A DNA stretch of 64,000 nucleotides from Palaemon carinicauda (Eukaryota; Arthropoda; Malacostraca; Decapoda; Palaemonidae): positions 46,952,648 through 47,016,647 of the forward strand of contig NC_090761.1 of the NCBI RefSeq assembly GCF_036898095.1. Reading direction: 5' to 3'. A program made the translations under genes and the position numbers. The notes under the pieces were generated by a model. It saw only the letters and a program-made list of their open reading frames with translations, ran no database searches and was not told where the DNA came from. Below are positions 1-9,767 of this stretch, in pieces. Numbering within the stretch: the first letter of the stretch is position 1; every line of letters starts with the position of its first letter.

Positions 1-892
1 AATACAGTAATGCCTCACATCACAAAATTAATTCATTCTGGAATGGCTTTCATAAAGGGATTTTTTCGTGTTGTGAGTCACATTTCACATGCAAATTGCC
101 TAATTCGTTTCAAACCCTACAAAACACCACATTAAATCTCATAATAAAGCTACAGTATGAGCACAATGAAATACTGTACAGCCAAATGCATTTGAGCCAT
201 TCAATATACCTAAACTAACTGTTAATACCTGTAAATTAAGTTGTTATTACAATATAATGTACTGTAATAAAAAATGGAAAATAATGCAATACATATAGTA
301 CAATACTGTACATAAACAAAATATACAATACCATATGTGCTGTACTATTATAGTTACCCCTGTTATAGACTACAGCTACATTTTCTATTGTTTAAACCCA
401 TTTTCCTCAACTCTTTTTATTGGGTGACTATTATTCTTGGCCTGGCTGGCAAATATCTTTTCTTAAAATGAAAAATTTTCCGCAAAGCGAGTCATAAAAA
501 TATTTGCATCTTGTTTCGCAGCTTTTTGAAAATTTCGTTAGCAGATTCTTTCGTGAAGAGAGGGATGACTGTATTTGATTGTGTAAAATAGTATCCTATG
601 TTGCAGAATGCTCATATAAGGAGGTCGGATTGTATATATTTCTGATGTAATAATTATTGTGGTCTTCGAAATAGAATTAAATAATTTCTTCATATGAAGT
701 TATTTAATTTTCTTTTTCTTTTGAGTTAAAAGGTATTGCATTTACAATTTTTGGATTTATATTAAGTTGGAAAACTGGAGGTACTTTATACCTTCATAAT
801 AAGGCATAGTAAAAATAATTACCATAAAGTATTGATTATACCTCTAATAATCTTATCATAGATTATTTTGAAAATAACTTACTTTGTTTCAG
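1..892. other. Upstream TSN intron, AT-rich, transposon remnants
   Basis: No coding exon is visible before the acceptor at 891-892. The stretch is AT-rich. Part of it (about 200-290) resembles the non-coding part of the pogo/Tigger-like remnant near 17640-17780, with similar wording around 'taaactaactgttaatacct'. A phrase at 480-570 about aaagcgagtcataaaaat also looks transposon-derived. I assign no function. It is most simply read as the intron that precedes the translin exon at 893. Confidence 0.5.
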
Positions 893-1041
893 GTTGGCTC
901 CCCATGACGAAGTTGCTCAATTGCTTGGTTTATGCACACAGCGGGAGAAAGGTTTTCACCTAGATCTTGAAGATTACTTAGTTGGAACATTGCACATTAG
1001 CAATGAGCTCTCTAGACTTGCAATCAATTCAGTTACTGCAG
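893..1041 (+). CDS. TSN: Translin, penultimate coding exon
   Basis: Translin is a nucleic-acid-binding protein that forms an octameric ring and, with TRAX, the C3PO RNase complex that removes the passenger strand during RISC activation. The exon starts after a polypyrimidine tract ending TTTCAG (887-892) and ends at a GT donor (1042). It supplies the last base of a split codon, 49 codons starting LAPHDEVAQLL, and the first base of a Gly codon. The core REKGFHLDLEDYLVG and ELSRLAINSVTAG match the conserved centre of translin, roughly residues 107-157 of the vertebrate protein. The phase joins exactly to the exon at 20187. No stop or frameshift is seen, so this is probably a functional gene. 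Upstream exons are outside the window. Confidence 0.9.
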
Positions 1042-1598
1042 GTAAAATTTACGTTTGTTTTTAAAATAAATCTGTGTCGATACAAAGTGGAAACCTCTAT
1101 ACAGTATTACCTATACTTTAAAGCTTTTCATATTTTTTGTAAGTAGAAATACGCTGATTTTAAATGTAGATTATGACCCTCTAGTAAGATACAGAACCAT
1201 TTCCTGGACATAGCAGAGATGTTGCTGCTAAACTTAGGTTTGATAAAAGTGTTCAAGATTGCAACCATTTCCATTTATTGCAACCAAAGTTTTGATGCTG
1301 GGTGTTTTGACTGTTTAATCTCAACGATAATAATTTTTCAGTGCCCCTTAAAATACCATTATCTAAACACTCTCCTAACTTGACTTCTTTATGTTGTAAA
1401 ATGTCATGCCAATGTAATGCTACCTCTAAAAGTGTTTGTCCCTTTGTGATTTGCTCTCTGGTATCTTTAATTTCTTTTTCATCTCTAGTTATGTTAACTG
1501 TAGTGCTGGTAATTAGAGTGTTTAACCAGGAAAAGTCATGAGTTGAGTAAAAGAAATTTGGAGTCTTCTTTTAGTACAGTTGCCCTCGGTAGATGGAG

Positions 1599-1960
1599 TT
1601 CCTGCACTTACCACATCACAATGTCATAAATGGCAAGGTTAACTTTAAAGCACTGAAACATTGGTTTCAAGTGTGATACATTGTTCTTTCTATATCTTAT
1701 AGTCATTATTATTATTATAACCATTTCTTGCTAAGCTACAACCCTAGTTGCAAAAGAAGGATGCTTTAAGCCCAAGGGCTCCAACAGGGAAAATAGCCCA
1801 GCGATGAAAGGAAATAAGGAAAACTACAAGAGAAGTTTAAGAACAATTATAATAAGTTCCTGCACTTACCACATCACAATGTCATAAATGGCAAGGCTAA
1901 CTTTATAGCACTAAAGCATTGGTGTCAAGTCTGATACATTGTTCTTTCTATATCTTATAG

Positions 1961-1970
<10 letters not shown>
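1599..1970. repeat. 256-bp local duplication carrying a LINE tail
   Basis: A segment of about 115 bp beginning tcctgcacttaccacatc occurs at 1599-1712 and again at 1856-1970 with few differences, so the spacing is about 256 bp. Between the copies lies a LINE 3' tail in - orientation (1713-1855), recognised by 'gctacaaccctagttg' and 'aatagcccag'. Both copies run into an (ATT)n tract. The second tract, 1963-2013, is the longer one. The duplicated unit is non-coding. The arrangement suggests a duplication, or repeated tail insertion at the same ATT tract. Confidence 0.75.
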
Positions 1971-2015
<45 letters not shown>

Positions 2016-2540
2016 TTGTTAAGCTACAACCCTAGTTGGAAAAGCAAATAACCAGCATAGAACTTTTATACTGAAAATCATTAAGATAAAATTACTAATA
2101 GAGGTGTTGCAAAACAATTTACAACAAAGGAACTAACCCATATACTGTACTATCTGCACTGGTAGTAGGTTGGCCAAGGCACCAGCCACCTGTTGAGATA
2201 CTACCGGTAGAGAGTTATTGGGTAAGCAGATATGGTAAGCAGCTCTTCTAGGAGAAGGACACTCCAAAATTAAACCATTGCTCTCTAGTCTTGGGTATAA
2301 CAATTTTCGTTTATGGTTTCAGAATGGGTTAACCTATAAACAAGCAGGACGGTAGTCTCAATTACATTCCAAAAGGACGGAAGGTTTGTTCCACTGAACA
2401 GGTGCCTTCTGCTGTCACAGCGTTTGCTAAAACCTGTAGTAGAGCTGAGCAAGAGACAGTAGATGAATACAGGCTATACAGTTTTGTAAACTTGAGAGGA
2501 TTCAGTCATTGTAGATACATCAGGGAAAATTATTGGAATA
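1963..2540 (-). repeat. LINE 3' end fragment with (ATT)n tract
   Basis: Read on the - strand this ends in ...aactagggttgtagcttaacaag followed by (AAT)n, the same 3' end seen at 1713-1855, 19856-19912, 33571-33680 and 54294-54400. The part around 2228-2300 (gtaagcagctcttctagg) also matches the LINE tail at 36290-36350 and 54560-54640. It is a 5'-truncated, non-coding retroposed fragment. Confidence 0.65.
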
Positions 2541-2829
2541 CTTTCATTTGCTAATTCAATTTTAGAGATACTTTTTTCTTAGAAAAAGGAATTAATTACT
2601 GTATGTCTTTATAATGCACCATTTCTAATTGTACATCAGAAGCTGCCAATGTTTTCTTATATTGTTTTAAAGAGAACATTTAAATTTGTCTTGCATTAAA
2701 GTTATGCCTGATACTTGAAAGAATGATTTAATTTCTATTATAATATTTGGCCCATCTCTGGATTCTCGTAAATGGCTTAAAGTGTTGGAACGGGTATCTA
2801 GTAAGACTCTTTGATAACATGAAGTCTAT

Positions 2830-3122
2830 GATTTATCGTCCTTAGATAATTTCTTATCCTATTTGTACAAATTGGCCTGCCAGCACCTATCCCCCTAGAA
2901 GTCATACCTCCAAGCAAAAATTGGTTACTCAACCCAGGTGTATGAATGAGTAAGGTAGAAAACTAACCCCCCCCCCCCTGCTAACTAGAGGGTGGAGAGT
3001 TAACCCTTGCTGAAAGTCTTATGGCTCGTCTTTCAACTTCGCGGAATGTAATATCCCCTTTAAATAGCTACAGGTTTGTATCATTAGGAAAAATACAAAT
3101 AACTTCCAAATTTGTCATTTTA
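2830..3122 (+). repeat. Isolated DIRS right terminus (E2 family)
   Basis: This stretch of about 290 bp matches the right end of E2 (30560-30840) and the copy at 15900-16172. Shared blocks are atttgtacaaattggcc, the gtggttactcaacc region, gctaactag.gg, aaatagct.caggtttgta, and the terminal taggaaaaatacaaat followed by ccaaatttgtcatt. It has no coding sequence beside it. A run of C at 2969-2980 interrupts it. It is either a leftover of a deleted element or a small independent derivative. Confidence 0.7.
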
Positions 3123-3600
3123 ATTTATTTCTTTAGCATTATTGCATCTACTCAAGACAGTAGACAACATGAAAACAAGCAAGATTTTAAGCAAACCTAT
3201 TATTTCAATAATTACCTTCAAATAGTCATATTTTCTAGCACTCGTCCTCACTTTTTACATTAAGTGTCATGACTCAGTAATCTGAATCATGGTCTTTGTT
3301 AATGTTTTTCCCCAGAATACGCTTTCCTCCAACTTTCCTGCCGGGACTTGGTAGGTGAGTGGTAGTATAGTAGTTCCATGGAGGGGTTACATGGTAGCAA
3401 GAAAAATTTTTATTTATCTTTACTCTGAAGTGGGAAAGTTGATACTTAGGAATTAAAAGAATTTTAATATTATAAGATATGGAAATAATCATAAATTTTA
3501 GTTTAAAAAACCTTTTACTTGAATAAGCGTCCCTTATGTGGCACACCGTAGATAATGCTTAAATTTAGTGTGTCAGCATTGCTTTTAACCTGTTATTTTT
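3123..3600. other. Intronic sequence left of E1
   Basis: No gene or clear repeat is recognised here. The element boundary follows at a run of T (3596-3600) that is shared with the right boundary of E1. Confidence 0.4.
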
Positions 3601-3770
3601 CAATATTTAACTTAGCCGGTGATTATAATAGCTGCAACTCTGTTGCTCGACAGAAAACTCTACGGAAGAAATTCGCCAGCGATCGCTATACAGGTTGCGG
3701 GTGTGCCCAACAGCGCCATCTGTCGTCCAAGTACCCAGTACTCAATGTAAACAAAGAACTCAATTTTCTC
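3601..3770 (+). repeat. E1 left inverted terminal repeat
   Basis: The left-specific tip is caatatttaacttag (3601-3615). It is followed by the 155-bp arm shared with the right end, running from ccggtgattataatagc to caattttctc. The tip has its complement in the internal region at 9783-9804. The promoter of DIRS elements is usually in this left repeat, but no core motif could be fixed here. Confidence 0.88.
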
Positions 3771-3974
3771 TCTGTCGTGCTACCGGCAAGACCTACTAAT
3801 TCGCTGTTGCTAACTGGATTTGTTTTCACAACTATTTGGTGAAGTACACTATTCTAGTTTTGAGCTTTCGCTGTGCAGGCTTTCTCTTCAAAAATCCTTG
3901 CATTCTTTTGTTGATTACGGATTATTTGTTGATGACTTTGGATAGTTTTTGATTTCCCCTTTGACCAATTCAAA

Positions 3975-5720
3975 ATGGCTGACCCTTCTCAAGTCCCAAA
4001 ATTTAGGAAGTGTAATGCTAGGGACTGTTCAAGGCGTCTTCCGAAGGCCTCTATCGACCCTCACACTGTTTGTTCCAATTGTCGGGATAAAACCTGTCAA
4101 TTGGAAGATCGATGTGAGGAGTGCGTTGGGCTTTCGTAATTCGATTTTATCGAATTCCAAAAATATACACGTAGGCTAGAGAGAGATAGAGTTAGGAGAA
4201 GTTCCTCTCGATCTATTGACATTTCCTCTCCTCATGCCCCACAACCTCTTCCTTCCCCTGTAGTGGTTGCTCCTAACCCCCCTTCTGGCACTCAGGAACC
4301 TTCGATGGCTGATATGATGCGTGCCATCCAAGCTCTGGGTGAGAGAGTTGAGTCACTGGCTAGTGACCGTAATCAGCTCATGGCAGATGTCAAGGAGCTG
4401 AAGTGTAAAAGTGCAGTGGGAAGTGACAAAGTGAGTGATAGTGTTGTGGATAGTGTTGCGCTTGAGGGTTCGTCTGTTCGTGCCTGTCGTCCTCCTAGTC
4501 CGGGACCTCTTGCAAGCTCCCAAGTCCAGGGGAGAAGCAATGTCGTACGACAAATGGGTTCGAGAGGCTTTAATCAGCGAACAGACGTTCCCTCTGTGGT
4601 TTCGGGCGTATCTACCCAAGATCGCCCCCACCACACAAAGACGAGAGAGCCCATTTATACCTCGTCTGCGGAAGAGGTTTCTCGCAAGAAACCATGGACC
4701 AAGGTCTCACGACCGTTGAAGCGCAAGTCGGTCCCTTCCGCGCAAGTCCAACGGCCCAGTTGTAGCCACTGGGTCAGTTCGGACTCGCTGCAGTCATCCG
4801 ATGACTGCTCACCTCCTAAGAGAGGCAAAGCGGTACCGCCTCAGACAGTTACACCGTCTGTCGCCGCACCTGCACCTGCAGACCCTAAGTGGTCTTTGCT
4901 GCAGAGCATGCAGTCCCAATTAACGTCTCTGATGCAGGACTTGCGTGCGGAGAAGGTTGCTGTTGCACCAGCTAGTACAGCCTCTTGCCTACAACCAACC
5001 ACACACTCGGTTGTGCGTCCTGTGGACGCTGAGGCGACCTTCTTGCGCACTCCTGTTGAGAGAGTTCCGCCACCCATGCGTTCCAGTGTGCCCTGCCAGC
5101 CGCATGTTGACGTTCAGCGACGCATGGAGCCTTCCGTTGACGTTCGTGAGGTACAACAACCGTCAGAGTTGTTTTGTTTTGACGCGGTGCGTCAACCTCC
5201 GCAACCCAGTGTGGTTGCCACTGCTCACCCACATCAGGCTAGACAGTCTGGAGTAGACGCTGTGCGTCCCCGCGGTGCTATGGTTGTTGCCAGCTCACAG
5301 ACTGGGCAACAGTTCCATGACGTTGCGTCCGGTTCAGTCACGCGTGCACCCGTGCGACCGGACTCAGCTAACCAGCCGTTACCTACTCCATTGCCGCTTC
5401 CTCCTCAATACTCGGATGATGGTCTTTCTGATGATGATGGTGCTGCACACGTAGATGAACCACATTCGGATCTTGACGAGCCTAAGTCTACGCAACCCTC
5501 TTTGGACTTTAGGAAGGTTTTAGCACTGTTCAAAGAGATGTTTCCGGACCAGTTTGTGTCTGTGGCTCCGCGCTCTCCTCCGTCAGAGTTTGTTTTAGGT
5601 ATGCCGTCATCCTCGCCTGCCTTTACTAGACTCGTCCAAGAGAGCTTTACGAGTGATAGGAGAATGGATGCAGTCCAAAAAGAGTCTAGGGAAGACAGCC
5701 TTTACGTTTCCCCCTGCTAG
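3975..5720 (+). pseudogene. E1 gag, N-terminal part, one in-frame stop
   Basis: This is a Gag-like structural protein of the DIRS element. The frame starts at ATG 3975 (MADPSQVPKF). It encodes a Cys/His-rich module with spacing like CNARDC, then DPHTVCSNC and CEEC, similar to the module at the start of E3 gag (50627-50830). A TAA at 4137-4139 follows 54 codons. The same frame then stays open to 5720. It first gives an Arg/Ser stretch, then a segment of coiled-coil character (MADMMRAIQALGERVESL, about 4305-4358), then a long Pro/Ser/Val-rich region with acidic patches (SDDGLSDDDG). Near 5600-5720 the coding sense passes to another frame, which continues gag at 5653-6402. It may be a slightly damaged gene or one that depends on recoding. 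Confidence 0.72.
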
Positions 5721-6402
5721 ACTCTCTTCTAGATCGAGCGTCTGGTATGCCACGGGAGAAGTTCTCGGCTTGGGAGTTCCTGCCTCTGCCCAGGGCGACT
5801 TCTCAAGTCTTGTAGACTCTCCCCGCCGGCTAGCCATGAGACGCTCAAAGATATGTTGGTCATCTTCGGACCTGGACCACCTTTTGAAAGGGATATTTAG
5901 AGCCTTCGAGGTCTTCAACTTTTTAGACTGGTGTCTGGGAGCTCTAAGCAGGAAGATCTCTCCGACAGAGAAGGAGACTTCATTGCTCATCATGTCCTGC
6001 ATGGACAAGGCCGTACGTGACGGTTCTAATGAGCTTGCTGCATCTTTCGTGTCCGGAGTCCTCAAGAAGCGTGAGAACCTTTGCTCTTTCCTGTCAGCTG
6101 GAGTTACACCTTGCCAAAGATCCGAACTTCTCTTTGCTCCTCTTTCCAAGTGCCTCTTTCCAGAGGACCTGATTAAGGAGATTGCTGCTTCTTTGATACA
6201 GAAGGATACTCATGATCTGGTTGCGTCCTCTGCTCGCAAAGCCACCCCTTTGCCTACCTTGTCAGCTAGACCAAGGATGGACACTCCAGCGTCCCGATTT
6301 ATTCCGCCCTTTCGTGGCAGAGCCTCCAGCAGAGGAGGTGCTCGTGCCGAAGGGAGACGTGGAAAGAAGAAAGGAACCAAGTCCTTTAAAGGCAGAGTCT
6401 GA
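5653..6402 (+). CDS. E1 gag, C-terminal part in the +1 frame
   Basis: The first codon here is GTG at 5653, but the frame is open well upstream and overlaps the end of the preceding gag frame, so no separate start is implied. It encodes RVIGEWMQSKKSLGKTAF and a helical domain with FRAFEVFNFLDWCLGALS. The same region in E3 reads ASWLDWWASTLVG and in E2 ATSWLDFWLGSLG, which identifies it as the gag capsid-like domain shared by these elements. The C-terminus is basic and Gly/Arg-rich (FRGRASSRGGARAEGRRGKKKG), as in nucleic-acid-binding Gag tails. It ends at a TGA (6400-6402) and overlaps the start of the pol frame. Confidence 0.72.
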   Translation: MIGEWMQSKKSLGKTAFTFPPARLSSRSSVWYATGEVLGLGVPASAQGDFSSLVDSPRRLAMRRSKICWSSSDLDHLLKGIFRAFEVFNFLDWCLGALSRKISPTEKETSLLIMSCMDKAVRDGSNELAASFVSGVLKKRENLCSFLSAGVTPCQRSELLFAPLSKCLFPEDLIKEIAASLIQKDTHDLVASSARKATPLPTLSARPRMDTPASRFIPPFRGRASSRGGARAEGRRGKKKGTKSFKGRV

Positions 6403-8461
6403 CTGCCAGCTTCTTCAGACAGCAGTGGGAGCCAGACTCAAGACCTTCTGGCAGACCTGGGAGAAGAGAGGCGCAGATGCACAATCTGTGAAGTTGCTCA
6501 GAGAGGGGTACAAGATCTCGTTTGTACGAAAACCCCCTCTAGCAACGTCTCCCATCGATCTCTCTCCCAGGTACAGAGAGGAAGACAAGAGACGAGCATT
6601 GAAACAGGAAGTGTCTCTCTTACTAGAAAAGGGAGCGGTAGTCAAAGTCCTGGACCATCAAACCCCGGGCTTCTACAACCGTCTCTTCTTAGTGGCAAAG
6701 AAGACAGGAGGGTGGAGGCCGGTGCTAGACGTCAGTGCGCTGAATGTCTTTGTCACAAAGCAGACGTTCTCCATGGAGACCACAAAGTCCGTTCTAGCAG
6801 CGGTCAGAAGGGAAGACTGGATGGTCTCTTTAGACCTAAGGGACGCATACTTCCACGTCCCCATCCACCCAGACTCCCAACCTTTTCTGAGATTTGTTTA
6901 CGAAAAGGTTGTCTACCAGTTTCAAGCCCTGTGCTTTGGCCTAAGCACAGCTCCTCTTGTGTTTACGAGGCTGATGAGGAATGTAGCCAAATTCCTTCAT
7001 TTAGGGGACATCCGAACCTCCCTCTATTTGGACGACTGGCTTCTAAGAGCTTCTTCCAGTCGTCGCTGTCTGAAGGATCTAAAGTGGACTCTAGATCTGA
7101 CCAAGGAATTGGGTCTCCTTGTCAATATGGAAAAGTCACAAGTGGTCCCATCCCAAACTATTGTGTATTTAGGGATGGAGATTCACAGTCTAGCTTTTCG
7201 GGCTTTTCCGTCGGCCCCCAGAACAAGCCAAGCCCTGTTATGCATCCAGAACATGCTAAAGAAGGAACGATGTTCAGTCAGGAAGTGGATGAGCCTGATA
7301 GGGACGCTATCATCCCTGGAACAGTTCGTAGCATTAGGAAGACTACACCTCCGTCCTCTTCAATATCACCTAGCATTTCACTGGAAAAACGACAAGACGC
7401 TAGAAGCGGTCTCGATTCCCATTTCCGAGAAGATGAAGTCTTGCCTGACATGGTGGAAGGACAGTATCAACCTCAGAGAGGGTCTGCCCCTGGCTGTTCA
7501 GACTCCCAACCACGTTCTCTTCTCGGACGCATCAGACGTAGGCTGGGGCGCGACATTAGACAGTCGGGAATGCTCGGGAATATGGAACTCGAGTCAAAGG
7601 ACAATGCATATCAACTGCAAGGAGCTACTGGCAGTACATCTGGCCTTGAAAAGCTTCAGGTCTCTCCTTCAAGGCAAAGTGGTGGAGGTGAACTCGGACA
7701 ACACCACGGCTTTGGCGTACATCTCCAAGCAAGGAGGGACCCACTCACTGACGCTGTACGAGATCGCAAGGGACCTCCTCACCTGGTCAAAAGATCTAAA
7801 CATATCGCTACTTACGAGGTTCATCCAAGGCAACTTGAATGTCATGGCAGATTGTCTCAGTCGGAAGGGACAAATTCTTCCAACAGAATGGACCCTCCAC
7901 AAGGATGTATGCAAGAGTCTTTGGGCCACCTGGGGCCAGCCGACCATAGATCTCTTCGCAACCTCGATGACCAAGAGGCTCCCAATTTATTGCTCACCAA
8001 TCCCGGACCCAGCAGCAGTTCATATAGATGCCTTTCTCCTAGATTGGTCTCATCTAGATCTATATGTATTCCCTCCGTTCAAGATTGTCAACAAGGTACT
8101 GCAGAAGTTCGCCTCTCACGAAGGGACAAGGTTGACGCTAGTTGCTCCCCTCTGGCCCGCGAGAGAATGGTTCACCGAGGTACTTCGATGGCTAGTAGAC
8201 ATTCCCAGAACACTTCCCCTAAGGGTGGACCTTCTACGTCAGCCACACGTAAAGAAGGTACACCAAGGCCTCCACGCTCTTCGTCTGACTGCCTTCAGAC
8301 TATCGAAAGACTCTCGAGAGCTAGAGGCTTTTCGAAGGAGGCAGCCAGAGCGATTGCTAGAGCAAGGAGAACATCCACCCTTAGAGTCTACCAATCGAAG
8401 TGGGAAGTCTTCCGCAACTGGTGCAAGTCAGTATCAGTATCCTCGACCAGTACCTCTGTAA
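6212..8461 (+). CDS. E1 pol: RT, RNase H, methyltransferase-like
   Basis: One open frame encodes the polymerase. The RT begins after about 6400. Visible motifs are GWRPVLDVSALN, the first catalytic motif SLDLRDAYFHVPI, CFGLSTAPLVFTRL and the active-site YLDDWLL (about 7024). An RNase H follows with its acidic residues in LFSDASDVGWG, NCKELLAVH, NSDNTTALAY and MADCLSR. The last third (PTIDLFATSMTKRLP, DPAAVHIDAF, LTLVAPLWPAREWF) is the region that DIRS literature labels as a Dam-like methyltransferase domain; that label comes from family knowledge. The true start is unclear because the first ATG lies inside gag. The last 270 bp or so overlap the recombinase in another frame. No stop or frameshift was seen, so it looks intact. 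Confidence 0.88.
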   Translation: MIWLRPLLAKPPLCLPCQLDQGWTLQRPDLFRPFVAEPPAEEVLVPKGDVERRKEPSPLKAESDCQLLQTAVGARLKTFWQTWEKRGADAQSVKLLREGYKISFVRKPPLATSPIDLSPRYREEDKRRALKQEVSLLLEKGAVVKVLDHQTPGFYNRLFLVAKKTGGWRPVLDVSALNVFVTKQTFSMETTKSVLAAVRREDWMVSLDLRDAYFHVPIHPDSQPFLRFVYEKVVYQFQALCFGLSTAPLVFTRLMRNVAKFLHLGDIRTSLYLDDWLLRASSSRRCLKDLKWTLDLTKELGLLVNMEKSQVVPSQTIVYLGMEIHSLAFRAFPSAPRTSQALLCIQNMLKKERCSVRKWMSLIGTLSSLEQFVALGRLHLRPLQYHLAFHWKNDKTLEAVSIPISEKMKSCLTWWKDSINLREGLPLAVQTPNHVLFSDASDVGWGATLDSRECSGIWNSSQRTMHINCKELLAVHLALKSFRSLLQGKVVEVNSDNTTALAYISKQGGTHSLTLYEIARDLLTWSKDLNISLLTRFIQGNLNVMADCLSRKGQILPTEWTLHKDVCKSLWATWGQPTIDLFATSMTKRLPIYCSPIPDPAAVHIDAFLLDWSHLDLYVFPPFKIVNKVLQKFASHEGTRLTLVAPLWPAREWFTEVLRWLVDIPRTLPLRVDLLRQPHVKKVHQGLHALRLTAFRLSKDSRELEAFRRRQPERLLEQGEHPPLESTNRSGKSSATGASQYQYPRPVPL

Positions 8462-9360
8462 CTCAAATAGCTGACTTCCTCTTATATCTGAGGAAAGAAC
8501 GATCTCTTTCAGCTCCCACTATCAAGGGTAACAGAAGCATGTTGGCATCAGTCTTCCGTCACAGAGGCTTAGATCTTTCCAACAATAAAGATCTACAGGA
8601 CCTCCTTAAGTCTTTTGAGACCACGAAGGAGCGTCGTTTGGTTACACCTGGTTGGAATTTAGACGTGGTACTAAGATTCCTTATGTCAGACAGGTTCGAG
8701 CCGCTACAATCAGCCTCCCTGAAAGATCTCACCTTAAAGACTCTTTTCCTGGTTTGTCTAGCTACAGCTAAAAGAGTCAGTGAGATTCATGCCTTCAGCA
8801 AGAACATCGGTTTCTCATCTGAAACGGCTACATGTTCTTTACAACTTGGTTTTCTAGCCAAAAACGAGCTACCTTCTCGACCTTGGCCAAAATCGTTCGA
8901 TATTCCAAGCTTATCGAATATGGTTGGAAATGAACTAGAAAGAGTCTTATGCCCTGTTAGAGCTCTTAAGTTCTATTTAAAACGAACTAAACCTTTAAGA
9001 GGCCCGTCTGAAGCTTTATGGTGTTCAGTTAAGAAACCATCTTTGCCTATGTCAAAGAATGCCTTATCCTATTTTATCAGACTGTTAATACGAGAAGCTC
9101 ATTCCCATCTGAATGAGGAAGACCAAGCTTTGCTGAGGGTAAGGACACATGAAGTTAGAGCTGTCGCAACTTCCGTGGCCTTTAAACAAAATAGATCTCT
9201 GCGAAGTATAATGGACGCAACCTATTGGAGAAGCAAGTCAGTGTTCGCGTCTTTTTATCTTAAGGATGTCCAGTCTCTTTACGAGGACTGCTACACTCTG
9301 GGACCATTCGTAGCAGCGAGTGCAGTAGTGGGTGAGGGCTCAACCACTACAATTCCCTAA
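8167..9360 (+). CDS. E1 tyrosine recombinase
   Basis: This is the integrase of the DIRS element, a lambda-type tyrosine recombinase that would insert the circular DNA intermediate. Possible starts are ATG 8167 or 8188. The frame is open much further upstream, through the RT in a different frame. After a basic linker the N-terminal SAM-like domain reads TSTLRVYQSKWEVFRNWC and the arm ends PTIKGNRSMLASVF. The catalytic residues are present: Arg in ATAKRVSEIHAF, the His-x-x-Arg pair in RTHEVRAVATS, and the nucleophile Tyr in FASFYLKD. CPVRALKFYLKR is a further family block. It ends at TAA 9358-9360 with no interruption. Confidence 0.88.
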   Translation: MVHRGTSMASRHSQNTSPKGGPSTSATRKEGTPRPPRSSSDCLQTIERLSRARGFSKEAARAIARARRTSTLRVYQSKWEVFRNWCKSVSVSSTSTSVTQIADFLLYLRKERSLSAPTIKGNRSMLASVFRHRGLDLSNNKDLQDLLKSFETTKERRLVTPGWNLDVVLRFLMSDRFEPLQSASLKDLTLKTLFLVCLATAKRVSEIHAFSKNIGFSSETATCSLQLGFLAKNELPSRPWPKSFDIPSLSNMVGNELERVLCPVRALKFYLKRTKPLRGPSEALWCSVKKPSLPMSKNALSYFIRLLIREAHSHLNEEDQALLRVRTHEVRAVATSVAFKQNRSLRSIMDATYWRSKSVFASFYLKDVQSLYEDCYTLGPFVAASAVVGEGSTTTIP

Positions 9361-9767
9361 TTCCATAACCTTTTTAATCTTTCTCTCCAAATGTTTTTAT
9401 TGTTGTTTTTTTGGGTTGTCCGGAAGGCTAAGAAGCCTTTCGCATCCTGGTTGATTTGGCGGGTGGTCAAAGTCATTTCTTGAGAAGCGCCTAGATTAGG
9501 GGTTTTGATGAGGTCCTGTTGTATGGGTTGCAACCCTTGATACTTCAGATCCTAGGGGTCGCTCAGCATCCTGAGAGGATCGCGAGGCTCCGTAAGGAAG
9601 ACGTACTTAAAAAGGCAGAGTAATTGTTCAAGTCGACTTCCTTACCAAGTACCTATTTATTTTGTTTTTGTTATTTTGATAACTTCTAAAATGAAATAAA
9701 AATTCTTAGCTCATAATAATGTAAACATATAATGCTGGTCTCTACCCACCCCCCTGGGTGTGAATCA
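9361..9767 (+). other. E1 3' untranslated segment
   Basis: This is the non-coding spacer between the recombinase stop and the internal complementary region. It contains an AATAAA at about 9695 (gaaataaaaat), a possible polyadenylation signal for the element's transcript. No other feature is recognised. Confidence 0.45.

Noticed and set aside
1341..1541. 66-codon frame in the TSN intron resembling a membrane peptide
   Set aside because: It is intronic, with no splice context or homologous copy. The hydrophobic look comes from T-rich DNA.
4353..5256. Several open frames of 80-100 codons on both strands inside E1 gag
   Set aside because: They are shadows of the long gag frame in a low-stop, GC-balanced region, with no family motifs or starts of their own.
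5607..6149. 180-codon frame on the - strand in E1
   Set aside because: It is antisense to the gag capsid-like domain, which has homologous counterparts in E2 and E3 in the sense frame.
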